Positions 8,759 through 16,918 are shown, numbered from the stretch's first letter. The stretch: 64,000 nucleotides of DNA from Alistipes sp. (GCA_022767745.1 JALENN010000006.1:62001-126000); one strand, 5' to 3'. Numbers and translations are program-made. The notes: generated from the sequence alone by a model not told the origin.

Positions 8759-9835
8759 TTATCCTATCTCGTTGTAGAGCGTGTCACGCTCGACGGCACG
8801 CAGCCCGGCACGCCGCGCCATCTCGCGCATCTCGTCGACGCTCATGCGCGGGCGGCGGTCGTCGGCCCCGGCCATCGAATATATCTTGGTCGAGTCGTCG
8901 ATCGTGCCGTCGATGTCATCGGCACCGAATGCCAGCGCCGCCTCGGTCGTCTGCTTGCCGTACATAACCCAGTAGGCCTTTATGTGCGGCACGTTGTCCA
9001 GTATGAGGCGGCTCATGGCCAGCGTACGCAGGTCATCCACCACCGACACCTCGCCTATCTCCGACATCGAGTTGCCGAAGTTGCGGTACTTCAGGGGGAT
9101 GAAGGCGTTCAGCCCTCCCGTCTCGTCCTGCAGCGCGCGCAGGCGCAGCAGGTGGTCGATGCGGTGCTCGATCTGCTCGATGTGGCCGTAGAGCATCGTC
9201 GCGTTGCTCTTGATGCCGAGGCGGTGCGCCGTGCGGTGCACGTCGAACCACTCGGCCGTGGAGCCCTTGTCGGGACATATCTGCGCGCGGATCTTCTCGT
9301 CGAAGATCTCGGCGCCGCCGCCCGGGATGGCATCCATGCCCGCGTCGATCAGGAGCCGCAGACCCTCCTCGGTCCCAAGGCCCGCCTTGCGGATCATGTA
9401 CGAGAGCTCGATGGCCGTGAATGCCTTGACGGCCGCCTGCGGCAGGATCGACTTCACCAGACGGATCATGTCGCAATAATAATATATGTCGTGCACGGGG
9501 TGCACGCCACCCACGATATGCACCTCCGTCACGCCGCTGCCCTCATACGAGCGCACCTTGCGCTCGATCTCCTCCATCGACATGTCCCACGCCTCGGGGC
9601 TGCCCTTGGGGCGGCGGTAGGAGCAGAACCGGCAGTTGAAGACGCACAGGTTCGTCGGTTCGAGATGAAAATTGCGGTTGTAGTACACCTTGTCGCCGCT
9701 CACGGCACGCTTGCGCGCCGTGGCGATCTGTCCCAGACGCCACAACGGAGCCTCGCGCCACAGCACGGCAGCCTCGTCGGCGTTCAATCTTTCTGCGTTG
9801 GCGGCACGCTCGGCCGCCTGTTCCCATCCCTGCAT
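8759..9835 (-). CDS. mqnE: Aminofutalosine synthase MqnE (radical SAM)
   Basis: A 358-residue radical SAM enzyme of the futalosine route to menaquinone, joining 3-[(1-carboxyvinyl)oxy]benzoate with S-adenosylmethionine to give aminofutalosine. The cluster motif is CVFNCRFC (about residues 64-71) within HLEPTNLCVFNCRFCSYRRP, typical of MqnE; MqnC and CofH-like relatives differ around it. The C-terminal half has GADDIDGTIDDS and ends with the family's MxxxAGxxxVERD-type segment. I take the ATG at 9833-9835 (MQGWEQ), 10 bases after the lptF-like stop, because a longer reading would overlap that gene by 35 bases. No other mqn gene is in the window. Confidence 0.88.
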   Translation of the reverse strand: MQGWEQAAERAANAERLNADEAAVLWREAPLWRLGQIATARKRAVSGDKVYYNRNFHLEPTNLCVFNCRFCSYRRPKGSPEAWDMSMEEIERKVRSYEGSGVTEVHIVGGVHPVHDIYYYCDMIRLVKSILPQAAVKAFTAIELSYMIRKAGLGTEEGLRLLIDAGMDAIPGGGAEIFDEKIRAQICPDKGSTAEWFDVHRTAHRLGIKSNATMLYGHIEQIEHRIDHLLRLRALQDETGGLNAFIPLKYRNFGNSMSEIGEVSVVDDLRTLAMSRLILDNVPHIKAYWVMYGKQTTEAALAFGADDIDGTIDDSTKIYSMAGADDRRPRMSVDEMREMARRAGLRAVERDTLYNEIG

Positions 9836-9845
9836 AACACTCCGA

Positions 9846-10961
9846 TCATTTGGGCGCCTTGCGGTAGAGATATGCCGCAATGAAGGCGAAGATTATATTT
9901 GGTGTCCACACCGCAAGGCCCACGGGCAACGAGCCGCTCTTGGCGAACTCCTCGAATATGCGGTTGAACATGATGTACGAGAAACACAGCGCGATGCCTA
10001 TACCGATATGCAGGCCCGTGCCGCCGCGCACCTTGCGCGAGGAGAGCGACACGCCGATCAGCGTCAGGATAAAGGTGGCCATCGGGTAGGCGAAACGCGC
10101 ATGGCGCTCCACCTCGATCACGTTGATCGAGCTCGACCCCTTGGAGCGCTGCTGCCGCAGGAAGTCGTTCAGCTCGCCGATCTTCATCGTCGAGATGATC
10201 TTGTCGACACGCCCCAGCTCGCGTACGTCGAGGTTTATGAGCGTATCGAGGTCACGCAGCTGCTCGAAGGTCTCGGTGCCGTCGGGCGCTATGTGGCGCA
10301 AGATGTAGCGCTGCGCGTGCCAGCGGCCGGTCTCGGGATCGACCGTGACGTCCGACGCCTCCATCGACTCGACGATAGAGGTGCCCTCGTAACGCTCCAG
10401 CGCCATGTACGAGGCACGGTTGCCGCGGTTGAAGCCGCGCACGTAGACGAACTCGCCGGGTTCGATCTGGCGGTAGATGTGGCGGTCGTACTGCACCGTC
10501 TGGTTGCTCTTGAAATATTTCTGCTCGAACTCCACGCAGCTGACCTGCGACACGGGTATGATCCACAGGTTGAGCGCCAGCGACAGCAGCGTGATGGCCA
10601 GCGCACCCAGGAAGTAGGGCCACATCAGGCGCATGAAGCTCATGCCGCCCGACAGCATGGCGATGATCTCGGTCTGGTATGCCATCTTCGAGGTGAAGAA
10701 GATCACGGCGATGAAGGTGAACAGACCGCTGTACTGGTTGATGAAGTCGGGGACGAAATTGAGGTAATAGTCGAATATGATGGCCGAGAAGGGGGCCTTC
10801 ATCTCGGTGAAGTCGTCCACGCGCTCGGCATAGTCGAAGACCACCAGCACCACCGTGATAAGGGCGATGGCGAAGGCATAGGTCTGCAGGAACCGCCGCA
10901 GGATGTAGCGGTCGAGGATCTTGAATCCCGGGTAACGTATGTCGGTTTTCAGATTCATCAT
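9846..10961 (-). CDS. LptF/LptG family permease
   Basis: A 371-residue inner-membrane protein of the YjgP/YjgQ family. Together with LptB it extracts lipopolysaccharide from the inner membrane and passes it to the periplasmic bridge. It has N-terminal membrane helices (from ILDRYILRRFLQTYAFAI, then IAVIFFTSKMAYQTEIIAML), a large periplasmic beta-jellyroll region (about 125-265) and three C-terminal helices ending NIIFAFIAAYLYRK. The EIIAMLSGGMS coupling segment is present. Bacteroidota often carry such a gene next to tgt, as here (23-base gap). Whether it is LptF or LptG cannot be decided from this window. Confidence 0.88.
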   Translation of the reverse strand: MMNLKTDIRYPGFKILDRYILRRFLQTYAFAIALITVVLVVFDYAERVDDFTEMKAPFSAIIFDYYLNFVPDFINQYSGLFTFIAVIFFTSKMAYQTEIIAMLSGGMSFMRLMWPYFLGALAITLLSLALNLWIIPVSQVSCVEFEQKYFKSNQTVQYDRHIYRQIEPGEFVYVRGFNRGNRASYMALERYEGTSIVESMEASDVTVDPETGRWHAQRYILRHIAPDGTETFEQLRDLDTLINLDVRELGRVDKIISTMKIGELNDFLRQQRSKGSSSINVIEVERHARFAYPMATFILTLIGVSLSSRKVRGGTGLHIGIGIALCFSYIMFNRIFEEFAKSGSLPVGLAVWTPNIIFAFIAAYLYRKAPK

Positions 10962-10984
10962 TTACACTTCTCAGGGTCGTTATG

Positions 10985-12115
10985 CTACAGGCGGCGCCCC
11001 AGCTTGGCGACCATTTCGGTTTTCCACTGCGCGAAGTCGCCCTCGATGATATGGCGGCGCGCCTGGCGCACCAGCCACAGGTAGAAGGCCACGTTGTGCA
11101 GCGACGCGATCTGTGCGCCGAGCATCTCGCCGCACACCACCAGGTGGTGGACATAGGCCTTCGAGTAGAGGCGGTCGACGAAGCTCGCACCCTCGGGGTC
11201 GAGCGGCGAGAAGTCGTCCTCCCACTTCTTGTTGCGCAGGTTTATCGTACCCTCCGAGGTGAAGATCTGCCCGTTGCGGCCGTTGCGCGTGGGCATCACG
11301 CAGTCGAACATGTCGACACCGCGGTCGATGCCCTCGAGTATGTTTATCGGCGTGCCTACGCCCATCAGGTAACGCGGGCGCGACTCGGGCAGCACGGCGT
11401 TCACCACCTCGATCATGGCGTACATCACATCGGTAGGCTCACCCACGGCCAGTCCGCCGATGGCATATCCGTCGGCATCGTACTGCAGCACGTTGCGCGC
11501 CGCCCGCTCGCGCAGGTCGGGGTAGGCGCATCCCTGAACGATCGGGAAGAGCGACTGCGTGTGGCCGTATTTCGGCTGCGTCTGCGCAAAGCGCGTGAAG
11601 CAGCGGTCGAGCCAGCGCTCGGTCAACGCCAGCGACTTGGCCGCATAGTCGCGCGGGGCGTCGCCCGGGGGGCACTCGTCGAAGGCCATCATTATGTCGG
11701 CGCCGATGGTGCGCTCGGTGTCGATCACGCTCTCGGGCGTGAAGAGGTGGCGCGAACCGTCGATGTGCGAGCGGAAATGACACCCCTCCTCCTTGAGCTT
11801 GCGGCAGTCCGAGAGCGAGAAGACCTGGAAGCCGCCGCTGTCGGTGAGCATCGGGCCTTCCCACGTCGAGAAACGGTGCACGCCGCCCGCCTGCTCGATG
11901 ATGCGCATGCCGGGACGCAGGTAGAGGTGGTAGGTATTGGCCAGGATGATGCGCGCCTGTGCGTCGTCGCGCAGGTCGCGGTGGAAGATGCCCTTCATGG
12001 CCGCCGCCGTACCCACGGGCATGAATATGGGGGTCTCGACGGGGCCGTGGTCGGTCTCCATGAGTCCGGCGCGCGCCTTCGACGCGGGGGCCGTATGTTG
12101 TAGCGTAAATTTCAT
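10985..12115 (-). CDS. tgt: tRNA-guanine transglycosylase
   Basis: A 376-residue enzyme that exchanges guanine 34 of GUN-anticodon tRNAs for the queuosine precursor preQ1. It has the DSGGFQVFSL motif with the catalytic Asp, and FDCVMPTRNGRNG with the nucleophile Asp, in a normal-length barrel. The start is the ATG at 12113-12115 (MKFTLQHTAP); upstream codons lie around the promoter. The usual zinc site CxCxxC before YSRAYxHHL is absent: the sequence reads SPLDPEGASFVDRLYSKAY, so Gly, Ser and Asp replace the three Cys while the His stays. This may be a lineage feature (see findings). It probably heads a tgt-lptF-mqnE unit. Confidence 0.93.
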   Translation of the reverse strand: MKFTLQHTAPASKARAGLMETDHGPVETPIFMPVGTAAAMKGIFHRDLRDDAQARIILANTYHLYLRPGMRIIEQAGGVHRFSTWEGPMLTDSGGFQVFSLSDCRKLKEEGCHFRSHIDGSRHLFTPESVIDTERTIGADIMMAFDECPPGDAPRDYAAKSLALTERWLDRCFTRFAQTQPKYGHTQSLFPIVQGCAYPDLRERAARNVLQYDADGYAIGGLAVGEPTDVMYAMIEVVNAVLPESRPRYLMGVGTPINILEGIDRGVDMFDCVMPTRNGRNGQIFTSEGTINLRNKKWEDDFSPLDPEGASFVDRLYSKAYVHHLVVCGEMLGAQIASLHNVAFYLWLVRQARRHIIEGDFAQWKTEMVAKLGRRL

Positions 12116-12165
12116 TTTGTCGTCGTTGCATTCATGCGCGCGCATGCGACGGCGCATAATTCGGA

Positions 12166-12173
12166 CAAAGTTA
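12166..12173 (-). promoter_or_regulatory. -7 box of the tgt promoter
   Basis: TAACTTTG on the minus strand matches the consensus and lies about 50 bases upstream of the chosen tgt start. The -33 element is not clear in the A/T-rich stretch upstream. Confidence 0.5.
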
Positions 12174-12300
12174 CTACTTTTCATCGAAAAAAACGGCTTC
12201 GCGCCCCATAAAACTCACCGCCGCGCATCCCGTCCGCGCCCCCGAACCGCATGAAAGACAAAAAAATCGGCCGCACGCTTCGTTTTCCGGAATTTATTAT

Positions 12301-12308
12301 TACCTTTG
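12301..12308 (+). promoter_or_regulatory. -7 box of the rpsF operon promoter
   Basis: TACCTTTG, an exact consensus, lies 40 bases upstream of the rpsF ATG. A TTCG at 12279-12282 is a weak -33 candidate with an 18-base spacer. Confidence 0.5.
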
Positions 12309-12347
12309 CACCGCCGTAAGGCACACGAACATTTAATCAATTCAGTC

Positions 12348-12695
12348 ATGAACAATTACGAAACCGTTTTCATTGTCACCCCCGTCCTCTCGGACATCCA
12401 GGTGAAGGAGGTGGCTGACAAATTCCAAGGTATCATTACCGAGAACGGCGGTCAGATCGTGAATGTGGAGAACTGGGGCCTCAAGAAGCTCGCCTATCCC
12501 ATCCAGAAGAAGACCACCGGATTCTACTTCCTCATCGAGTTCACCGGCGAGGGTTCTATCGTCGAGACGCTGGAGACCGGCTACCGCCGCGACGAGCGTA
12601 TCATCCGTTTCTTAACTTTCAAGCAGGACAAGTACGCTGTCGAGTACTCGGAGAAGCGTCGCGCCAAGCTTGCCAACAAATCACAGGAGGAGTAA
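12348..12695 (+). CDS. rpsF: 30S ribosomal protein S6
   Basis: A 115-residue ribosomal protein that forms a dimer with S18 on the platform of the 30S subunit. It starts [16 protein letters not shown] and has the conserved [20 protein letters not shown] and [14 protein letters not shown] segments. The ATG at 12348 sits 40 bases after a consensus -7 box; the longer reading from 12306 overlaps that promoter. It is the first gene of rpsF-rpsR-rplI. No ssb gene lies between rpsF and rpsR, unlike in Firmicutes. Confidence 0.96.
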   Translation: MNNYETVFIVTPVLSDIQVKEVADKFQGIITENGGQIVNVENWGLKKLAYPIQKKTTGFYFLIEFTGEGSIVETLETGYRRDERIIRFLTFKQDKYAVEYSEKRRAKLANKSQEE

Positions 12696-12698
12696 ACC

Positions 12699-12980
12699 AT
12701 GGCACAGGAGAACAACAAGCAGGGCGGCGAGATCCGTTATCTCAACCCCGTATCGGTAGACGTTAAGAAGAAGAAGTACTGCCGCTTCAAGAAGCTCGGC
12801 ATCAAGTACGTTGACTACAAGGACGGCGAGTTCCTCAAGAAGTTCCTCAACGAGCAGGGCAAGATTCTGCCCCGTCGTCTGACCGGCACTTCGCAGAAGT
12901 TCCAGAAGAAGGTCGCACAGGCCGTTAAGCGTGCCCGTCACCTCGCCATTCTGCCTTTCGTAACGGATTGTATGAAATAA
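12699..12980 (+). CDS. rpsR: 30S ribosomal protein S18
   Basis: A 93-residue ribosomal protein with the S18 core: [36 protein letters not shown], and [15 protein letters not shown] near the end. It begins 3 bases after the rpsF stop with a purine-rich AGGAGG just inside the end of rpsF (about 12687-12692), so translation may be coupled. Length is normal. Confidence 0.97.
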   Translation: MAQENNKQGGEIRYLNPVSVDVKKKKYCRFKKLGIKYVDYKDGEFLKKFLNEQGKILPRRLTGTSQKFQKKVAQAVKRARHLAILPFVTDCMK

Positions 12981-12998
12981 TTAGAGGAGGAGAGCAAT

Positions 12999-13439
12999 AT
13001 GGAGGTTATACTTATCAAAGACGTCGAGAAGCTGGGTTACGCCAACGACATCGTAAACGTAAAGCCCGGTTACGCTAACAATTACTTGATTCCTCAGGGT
13101 TATGCCAAGGCCGCTACCGCTTCGGCACGCAAGGTCCTGGCCGAGAACCTCAAGCAGCGCGCCCACAAGGATGCCAAGATCCTGGCCGACGCTCAGGCTC
13201 TGGCCGAGAAGCTGGCAAACCTGCCCGTGGTAATCACCGTCAAGGCCGAGGAGGGCAAGATCTTCGGTTCGGTTACGTCGGCCGACATCGCCGAGGCACT
13301 CGCTGCCAAGGATGTTACGGTTGACCGTAAGGCAATCACCGTCGACAGCATCAAGACCGTGGGCGAGTACGAGGCTACGGTTAAGCTCCACCGCGAGGTG
13401 AAGGCTACCATCAAGCTGTCGGTCGTAGCCGAGGAGTAA
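12999..13439 (+). CDS. rplI: 50S ribosomal protein L9
   Basis: A 146-residue large-subunit protein. The N-terminal domain MEVILIKDVEKLGYANDIVNVKPGYANNYLIPQGYA contains the L9 signature. A long connecting helix follows, then a C-terminal domain with GKIFGSVTSADIAEAL. It is the last gene of the rpsF operon: an AGAGGAGGAG run lies 6-15 bases upstream and a hairpin terminator lies downstream (13499-13536). Confidence 0.97.
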   Translation: MEVILIKDVEKLGYANDIVNVKPGYANNYLIPQGYAKAATASARKVLAENLKQRAHKDAKILADAQALAEKLANLPVVITVKAEEGKIFGSVTSADIAEALAAKDVTVDRKAITVDSIKTVGEYEATVKLHREVKATIKLSVVAEE

Positions 13440-13498
13440 TTTCCGCAACCGACAGGCCCGCTGCCGCAACGCGCGGCGAGGCGGCCGCAATGATACGA

Positions 13499-13536
13499 GG
13501 GAGACTGCATCCGAAAAGGTGCGGTCTCCTTTTTTT
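13499..13536 (+). terminator. Terminator of the rpsF-rpsR-rplI operon
   Basis: An imperfect stem (about 13500-13512 with 13519-13529), a GAAAA-type loop and a run of seven T directly after it. Confidence 0.8.
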
Positions 13537-13564
13537 GTCGGGCGGCGCTTTGGCAATAATTTAC

Positions 13565-13572
13565 TACCTTTG
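13565..13572 (+). promoter_or_regulatory. -7 box of the thiL promoter
   Basis: TACCTTTG lies 19 bases upstream of the thiL ATG. No TTG is found at the ideal distance, and no TPP riboswitch is visible between the upstream terminator and the gene. Confidence 0.5.
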
Positions 13573-13590
13573 CGGTAAAGCATACAAGCC

Positions 13591-14622
13591 ATGGAAAAGA
13601 AGAGAACCGAAATATCCGAGCTGGGCCAGTTCGGACTTATCGACCGCCTCACGGCCGACATCACCCCCACCGCCGCCACGACCCTCACGGGCGTGGGCGA
13701 CGACGCCGCCGTCATTGCCGCCGGCGACGGCGAGGCCTCGGTCGTCACCACCGACACGCTGCTCGAAGGCGTGGACTTCGACCTCACCTACTTCCCGCTC
13801 AAGCACCTCGGATACAAGGCCGTCACGGTGGCCGTGAGCGACGTGCTGGCCATGAACGCGCGGCCCGAACAGCTGCTGGTGTCGCTCGGCGTCTCGTCGA
13901 AGATGTCGGTCGAGGCGCTGGACGACCTCTACGAGGGCATACGCTTCGCCTGCAAGGAGTACGGCGTCGACCTGGCGGGTGGCGACACGCGCGCCTCGCT
14001 CACGGGGCTCGTCATCGGTGTCACGGCCGTGGGCCGCGTACAACGCGACGCGGTGACATACCGCAGCGGCGCGCAGTTCAACGACCTGATCTGCATCACG
14101 GGCAACCTCGGCGCAGCCTACATGGGACTGCAGCTGCTCGAGCGCGAGAAACGCGTGCTGAGCGACGTCAAGAACCCCGAGCCGCAGTTCGGCGGATACG
14201 AGTACCTGCTGCAGCGCTACCTCAAGCCCCGCGCCCGCAAGGACATAGTCGACCTGCTGGCGGCGGAGAAGATCATACCCACGTCGATGATCGACATCAC
14301 CGACGGCCTGGCGAGCGAGGTGCTGCAGATATGCAAGGCTTCGAAGTGCGGCGCCCGCATATACCTCGACCGCATACCCCTGGCCAAGCAGACCTCGGCC
14401 CTGGCCGAGGAGATGCACGCCGACCCCGTTGTGGCGGCGCTCAACGGAGGCGAGGACTACGAGTTGATGTTCACCGTACCGCTGGCCATGCAGGAGCAGG
14501 TGATGCAGCTGGGCGTGGTCGACATCGTGGGCCACATCACGCGCCAGTCGACTGGCGCTTACCTCGTCACGCCCGACGGCAGCGACATCAAGCTGCGCGC
14601 GCAGGGATTCAAGGAGGAGTAA
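13591..14622 (+). CDS. thiL: Thiamine-monophosphate kinase
   Basis: A 343-residue cytosolic enzyme that phosphorylates thiamine monophosphate to the active diphosphate with ATP. It has the AIRS-like fold signatures: TGVGDDAAVI near the N-terminus, TTDTLLEGVDFDLTYFP, LAGGDTRAS, and MIDITDGLASEVLQI followed by LNGGEDYELMF. Length is typical (about 320-350). It is a single gene between the rplI terminator and a hairpin shared with the convergent lipoprotein gene. Confidence 0.93.
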   Translation: MEKKRTEISELGQFGLIDRLTADITPTAATTLTGVGDDAAVIAAGDGEASVVTTDTLLEGVDFDLTYFPLKHLGYKAVTVAVSDVLAMNARPEQLLVSLGVSSKMSVEALDDLYEGIRFACKEYGVDLAGGDTRASLTGLVIGVTAVGRVQRDAVTYRSGAQFNDLICITGNLGAAYMGLQLLEREKRVLSDVKNPEPQFGGYEYLLQRYLKPRARKDIVDLLAAEKIIPTSMIDITDGLASEVLQICKASKCGARIYLDRIPLAKQTSALAEEMHADPVVAALNGGEDYELMFTVPLAMQEQVMQLGVVDIVGHITRQSTGAYLVTPDGSDIKLRAQGFKEE

Positions 14623-14641
14623 CACGGCACGCCATACGGCA

Positions 14642-14676
14642 GCGAAGGCCGCACCCCCACGGGATGCGGCCTTCGC
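14642..14676. terminator. Hairpin between convergent thiL and lipoprotein genes
   Basis: A perfect 12-bp GC-rich stem (14642-14653 with 14665-14676). Further pairing outside it (TACGG/CCGTA) extends the structure. T runs are absent. Confidence 0.55.
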
Positions 14677-14700
14677 CGTACTGGCAGCTGAGGCACCGCC

Positions 14701-15306
14701 CTACCGCTCGACGCGGCGCAGGCGTATCGCCGGGCCCGACGCTCCCTCGACAAGGAGCATGTCGCCATGCTTGTCCCCCGTGAGCGTCGCCCCCACGGTG
14801 AAGGGATAGCGCTCGACCGAGTCGGCCTCGATGACCACCTCGCCCGTGATGCAGATGCGGCCGTCGACACCCGACGCGGCATCGACATACCAGCTGTCGA
14901 ACCGCAGCAGCGACGGCGGCAGCGACTGCCGCAGGGCACCGCGCGGGAGCAGCTCCAGCTCCACGGGCAGCTCGGCACGCGCATCAGTGGCCCAGTGCCC
15001 CATCACGTCGGGATAGGTCTCGTCGGCCGTAACCTCAAGGGCGTGCAACTCGTCACCGCGGCGCGAGGCTCGGTAGCGTACCTCGGCGGCATTGCCCTCG
15101 ACAAGCCCGCCCCCGTCGAACGAGGTCTCCTCGTCCAGAATCAGCCGCAGCGTCGTGTCGCCCGCAATGTTGCGCAGCGTAAGCGACGTCTCGTCCGCCG
15201 CCTCGACCGTGCCCGCCATCACCTGCACGGGCATCTCGCCGCGGCACGACGACACGGCGGCGGCAGCCGCTGCCGCAACCGCCGCAACCATCACCGCACG
15301 CGCCAT
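14701..15306 (-). CDS. Predicted lipoprotein of unknown function
   Basis: A 201-residue protein that I do not recognise by family. The start at 15304-15306 gives a lipoprotein signal, MARAVMVAAV followed by an Ala run and the lipobox VSSC. A longer reading (from 15339) would begin at about the predicted transcription start of the promoter at 15344-15373, so it is unlikely. The mature part is beta-rich: GTVEAADETSLTLRNIAGDT followed by a hydrophobic strand and NAAEVRYR, suggesting one or two small OB-like barrels as in NlpE-type lipoproteins. That is only a structural guess. It is expressed alone and convergent with thiL. Confidence 0.75.
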   Translation of the reverse strand: MARAVMVAAVAAAAAAAVSSCRGEMPVQVMAGTVEAADETSLTLRNIAGDTTLRLILDEETSFDGGGLVEGNAAEVRYRASRRGDELHALEVTADETYPDVMGHWATDARAELPVELELLPRGALRQSLPPSLLRFDSWYVDAASGVDGRICITGEVVIEADSVERYPFTVGATLTGDKHGDMLLVEGASGPAIRLRRVER

Positions 15307-15343
15307 CACGCGCACGGGATATACGAAAAGTGTTCCCATACGG

Positions 15344-15373
15344 CAAAGTTACGCAAAAATATCGCGCACGCAA
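15344..15373 (-). promoter_or_regulatory. Promoter of the 14.7-kb lipoprotein gene
   Basis: On the minus strand a TTG at 15371-15373 lies 19 bases from TAACTTTG at 15344-15351. The predicted transcription start near 15337 supports the internal ATG at 15306. Confidence 0.6.
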
Positions 15374-15470
15374 CCCTCCGTGCTACGGGCGGAACGGCGC
15401 AGAGAGCCGCCCCGGGGAAATAATTTACCGCCGTGCGAGGGCAAAAATGCGTATTTCCGCTACTTTTTTG

Positions 15471-15478
15471 TAAATTTG
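15471..15478 (+). promoter_or_regulatory. -7 box of the adk promoter
   Basis: TAAATTTG lies about 52 bases upstream of the adk ATG, in an A/T-rich stretch. The -33 element is not clear. Confidence 0.45.
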
Positions 15479-15529
15479 AGGCCACGGAACTGAACCAAAC
15501 AACAAACAATTCAATATTCAATTTACCGT

Positions 15530-16108
15530 ATGCTTAACATCATACTTTTCGGAGCGCCCGGATGCGGCAAGGGAACGCAGGCGGCGCGTATCAAGGAGAA
15601 ATACAACATCAACCACATCTCGACGGGCGACGTTATCCGCGGCGAGATAGCACGCGGCACCGAGCTGGGCAAGAGCATGCAGAGCTACATAGAATCGGGC
15701 GCGCTGGCTCCCGACTCGATCGTCATCGGTATGATCCGCAACTACATCAACGAGCACAAGGACGCCACGGGCAACATCTTCGACGGTTTCCCGCGCACGA
15801 CGGCCCAGGCCGAGGAGTTCGACCGCATCCTGGCCGAGGACGGCGACTCGGTTAACGTGATGGTCTACATGGACGTACCCGAGGAGGAGCTCGTGAAGCG
15901 CATCCTGCTGCGCGGCAAGGATTCGGGCCGTGCCGACGACGCCTCGGAGGATATCATCCGCAACCGCATCGCCGTATACCGCGACCAGACGGCCATCGTT
16001 GCCGACCACTACAGCCGTCAGGGCAAGTACGAGGCCGTGAACGGCGTGGGCACCATGGACGAGGTGTTCGACCGCATATGCGAGGTGATCGACCGCTACA
16101 ACAAGTAA
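15530..16108 (+). CDS. adk: Adenylate kinase
   Basis: A 192-residue nucleotide kinase that interconverts ATP + AMP and 2 ADP. The P-loop GAPGCGKGT starts at residue 8, the AMP-binding STGDVIRGEI follows, and DGFPRTTAQAEEFD is the conserved central motif. The LID is the short form (RGKDSGRADDASEDIIRNRI), without the four-Cys zinc knuckle of some bacterial enzymes, which explains the small size. It is a single gene with its own promoter and a structured terminator. Confidence 0.96.
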   Translation: MLNIILFGAPGCGKGTQAARIKEKYNINHISTGDVIRGEIARGTELGKSMQSYIESGALAPDSIVIGMIRNYINEHKDATGNIFDGFPRTTAQAEEFDRILAEDGDSVNVMVYMDVPEEELVKRILLRGKDSGRADDASEDIIRNRIAVYRDQTAIVADHYSRQGKYEAVNGVGTMDEVFDRICEVIDRYNK

Positions 16109-16131
16109 CGGCTACCCCGCAGCAAAGGCTC

Positions 16132-16188
16132 GCGGCGCAACGGCAAGGGGACGTAAAGCCCCGAAGGCCGCTGCGCCGCAACTTTTTC
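16132..16188 (+). terminator. Terminator after adk
   Basis: An outer 8-bp stem (16132-16139 with 16172-16179) encloses a smaller hairpin and is followed by ACTTTTTC. Confidence 0.65.
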
Positions 16189-16199
16189 GTCTGATTTTG

Positions 16200-16229
16200 T
16201 TGCATATTACTTTTTTTTGGTTACCTTTG
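16200..16229 (+). promoter_or_regulatory. Promoter of tRNA-Glu
   Basis: A TTG at 16200-16202, a 19-base spacer and TACCTTTG at 16222-16229, about 49 bases upstream of the mature tRNA end. Confidence 0.65.
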
Positions 16230-16277
16230 CGTCGCTAAAGCCACTCTATCTGCCGCAAGGCAGGGCAATAGCGGTAA

Positions 16278-16349
16278 GGCCCATTCGTCTATCGGTTAGG
16301 ACGCAAGATTTTCATTCTTGAAAGAGCAGTTCGATTCTGCTATGGGCTA
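16278..16349 (+). tRNA. tRNA-Glu (anticodon TTC)
   Basis: A 72-base cloverleaf. The acceptor arm GGCCCAT pairs with ATGGGCT (first pair G-T). The D-loop contains GGTTAGGA. The anticodon stem CAAGA/TCTTG holds the loop TTTTCAT with anticodon TTC. The T arm is AGCAG-TTCGATT-CTGCT and the discriminator is A. The 3' CCA is not encoded. It lies 181 bases upstream of rpsT with no clear T-run terminator between, so joint transcription is possible. Confidence 0.93.
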
Positions 16350-16422
16350 CGACTTGTATCCGCGCGCGCCGACGGCCCGAACAGAGGAGCGCCAGGGTAT
16401 TTGACAGGTGGAAAGTGACGAG

Positions 16423-16468
16423 AACGCTCCACGGAGCGTTGCGGGTCGGACCCGCAGGCGCGGGCGCC
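16423..16468 (+). promoter_or_regulatory. Structured leader between tRNA-Glu and rpsT
   Basis: Three palindromes lie almost end to end: 16423-16440 (AACGCTCC with GGAGCGTT), 16441-16455 (GCGGGTC with GACCCGC) and 16457-16468 (GGCGC with GCGCC). No T run follows. It could be an S20 autoregulatory leader, an RNA processing site or a weak terminator; the sequence does not decide. Confidence 0.45.
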
Positions 16469-16530
16469 GAGAACGACCCCGCACGAACAAGGTAATTGAA
16501 AAGTAAAAATAAAAAAAGCAAACAAGCATT

Positions 16531-16785
16531 ATGGCAAATCACAAGTCATCGAAGAAGAGAATTCGCCAGACCGTTACCAAGCGTGCACACAACCGTCTCT
16601 ATCACAAGACTGCGCGCAACGCCGTGAAGGCTCTGCGCAACACCACCGAGAAGAGCGCCGCCGAGGCCCTGCTGCCCAAGGTAAGCTCGATGCTCGACAA
16701 GCTCTCGAAGCACGGCATTATCCACAAGAACAAGGCCGCCAACCTCAAGAGCTCGCTCGCTCTGCACGTAAACGCCCTCCAGTAA
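16531..16785 (+). CDS. rpsT: 30S ribosomal protein S20
   Basis: An 84-residue basic ribosomal protein that binds 16S rRNA early in assembly. It starts [21 protein letters not shown] and consists of helices ending [19 protein letters not shown], as in S20. Upstream are the tRNA-Glu gene and a structured leader; downstream is a strong terminator (16805-16836). Confidence 0.97.
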   Translation: MANHKSSKKRIRQTVTKRAHNRLYHKTARNAVKALRNTTEKSAAEALLPKVSSMLDKLSKHGIIHKNKAANLKSSLALHVNALQ

Positions 16786-16804
16786 CAGGCGTATTGTCAA
16801 GGCT

Positions 16805-16836
16805 AAAAGGCTTCGGTTCATCCGGAGCCTTTTTTG
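16805..16836 (+). terminator. Terminator after rpsT
   Basis: A 12-bp stem (AAAAGGCTTCGG with CCGGAGCCTTTT, one G-T pair), a 5-base loop and a run of T. Confidence 0.85.
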
Positions 16837-16865
16837 TTTTTCAGCAGAAAACCCCGCCGCAGGTG

Positions 16866-16896
16866 TTGCCTTTCATCAAGGGTTTTAGTACATTTG
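16866..16896 (+). promoter_or_regulatory. Promoter of the 16.9-kb phosphodiesterase-like gene
   Basis: A TTG at 16866-16868, a 20-base spacer and TACATTTG at 16889-16896, 23 bases before the ATG. Confidence 0.65.
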
Positions 16897-16918
16897 TACA
16901 AACCTAACCCTTTTTACC

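Noticed and set aside
13440..13590. TPP riboswitch in front of thiL
   Set aside because: The space is taken by the rplI terminator and a short promoter region; no THI-box sequence is visible.
14701..15339. Longer start (15339) for the lipoprotein gene at 14.7 kb
   Set aside because: It would begin at about the predicted transcription start of the promoter at 15344-15373, and the internal ATG gives a proper lipoprotein signal.
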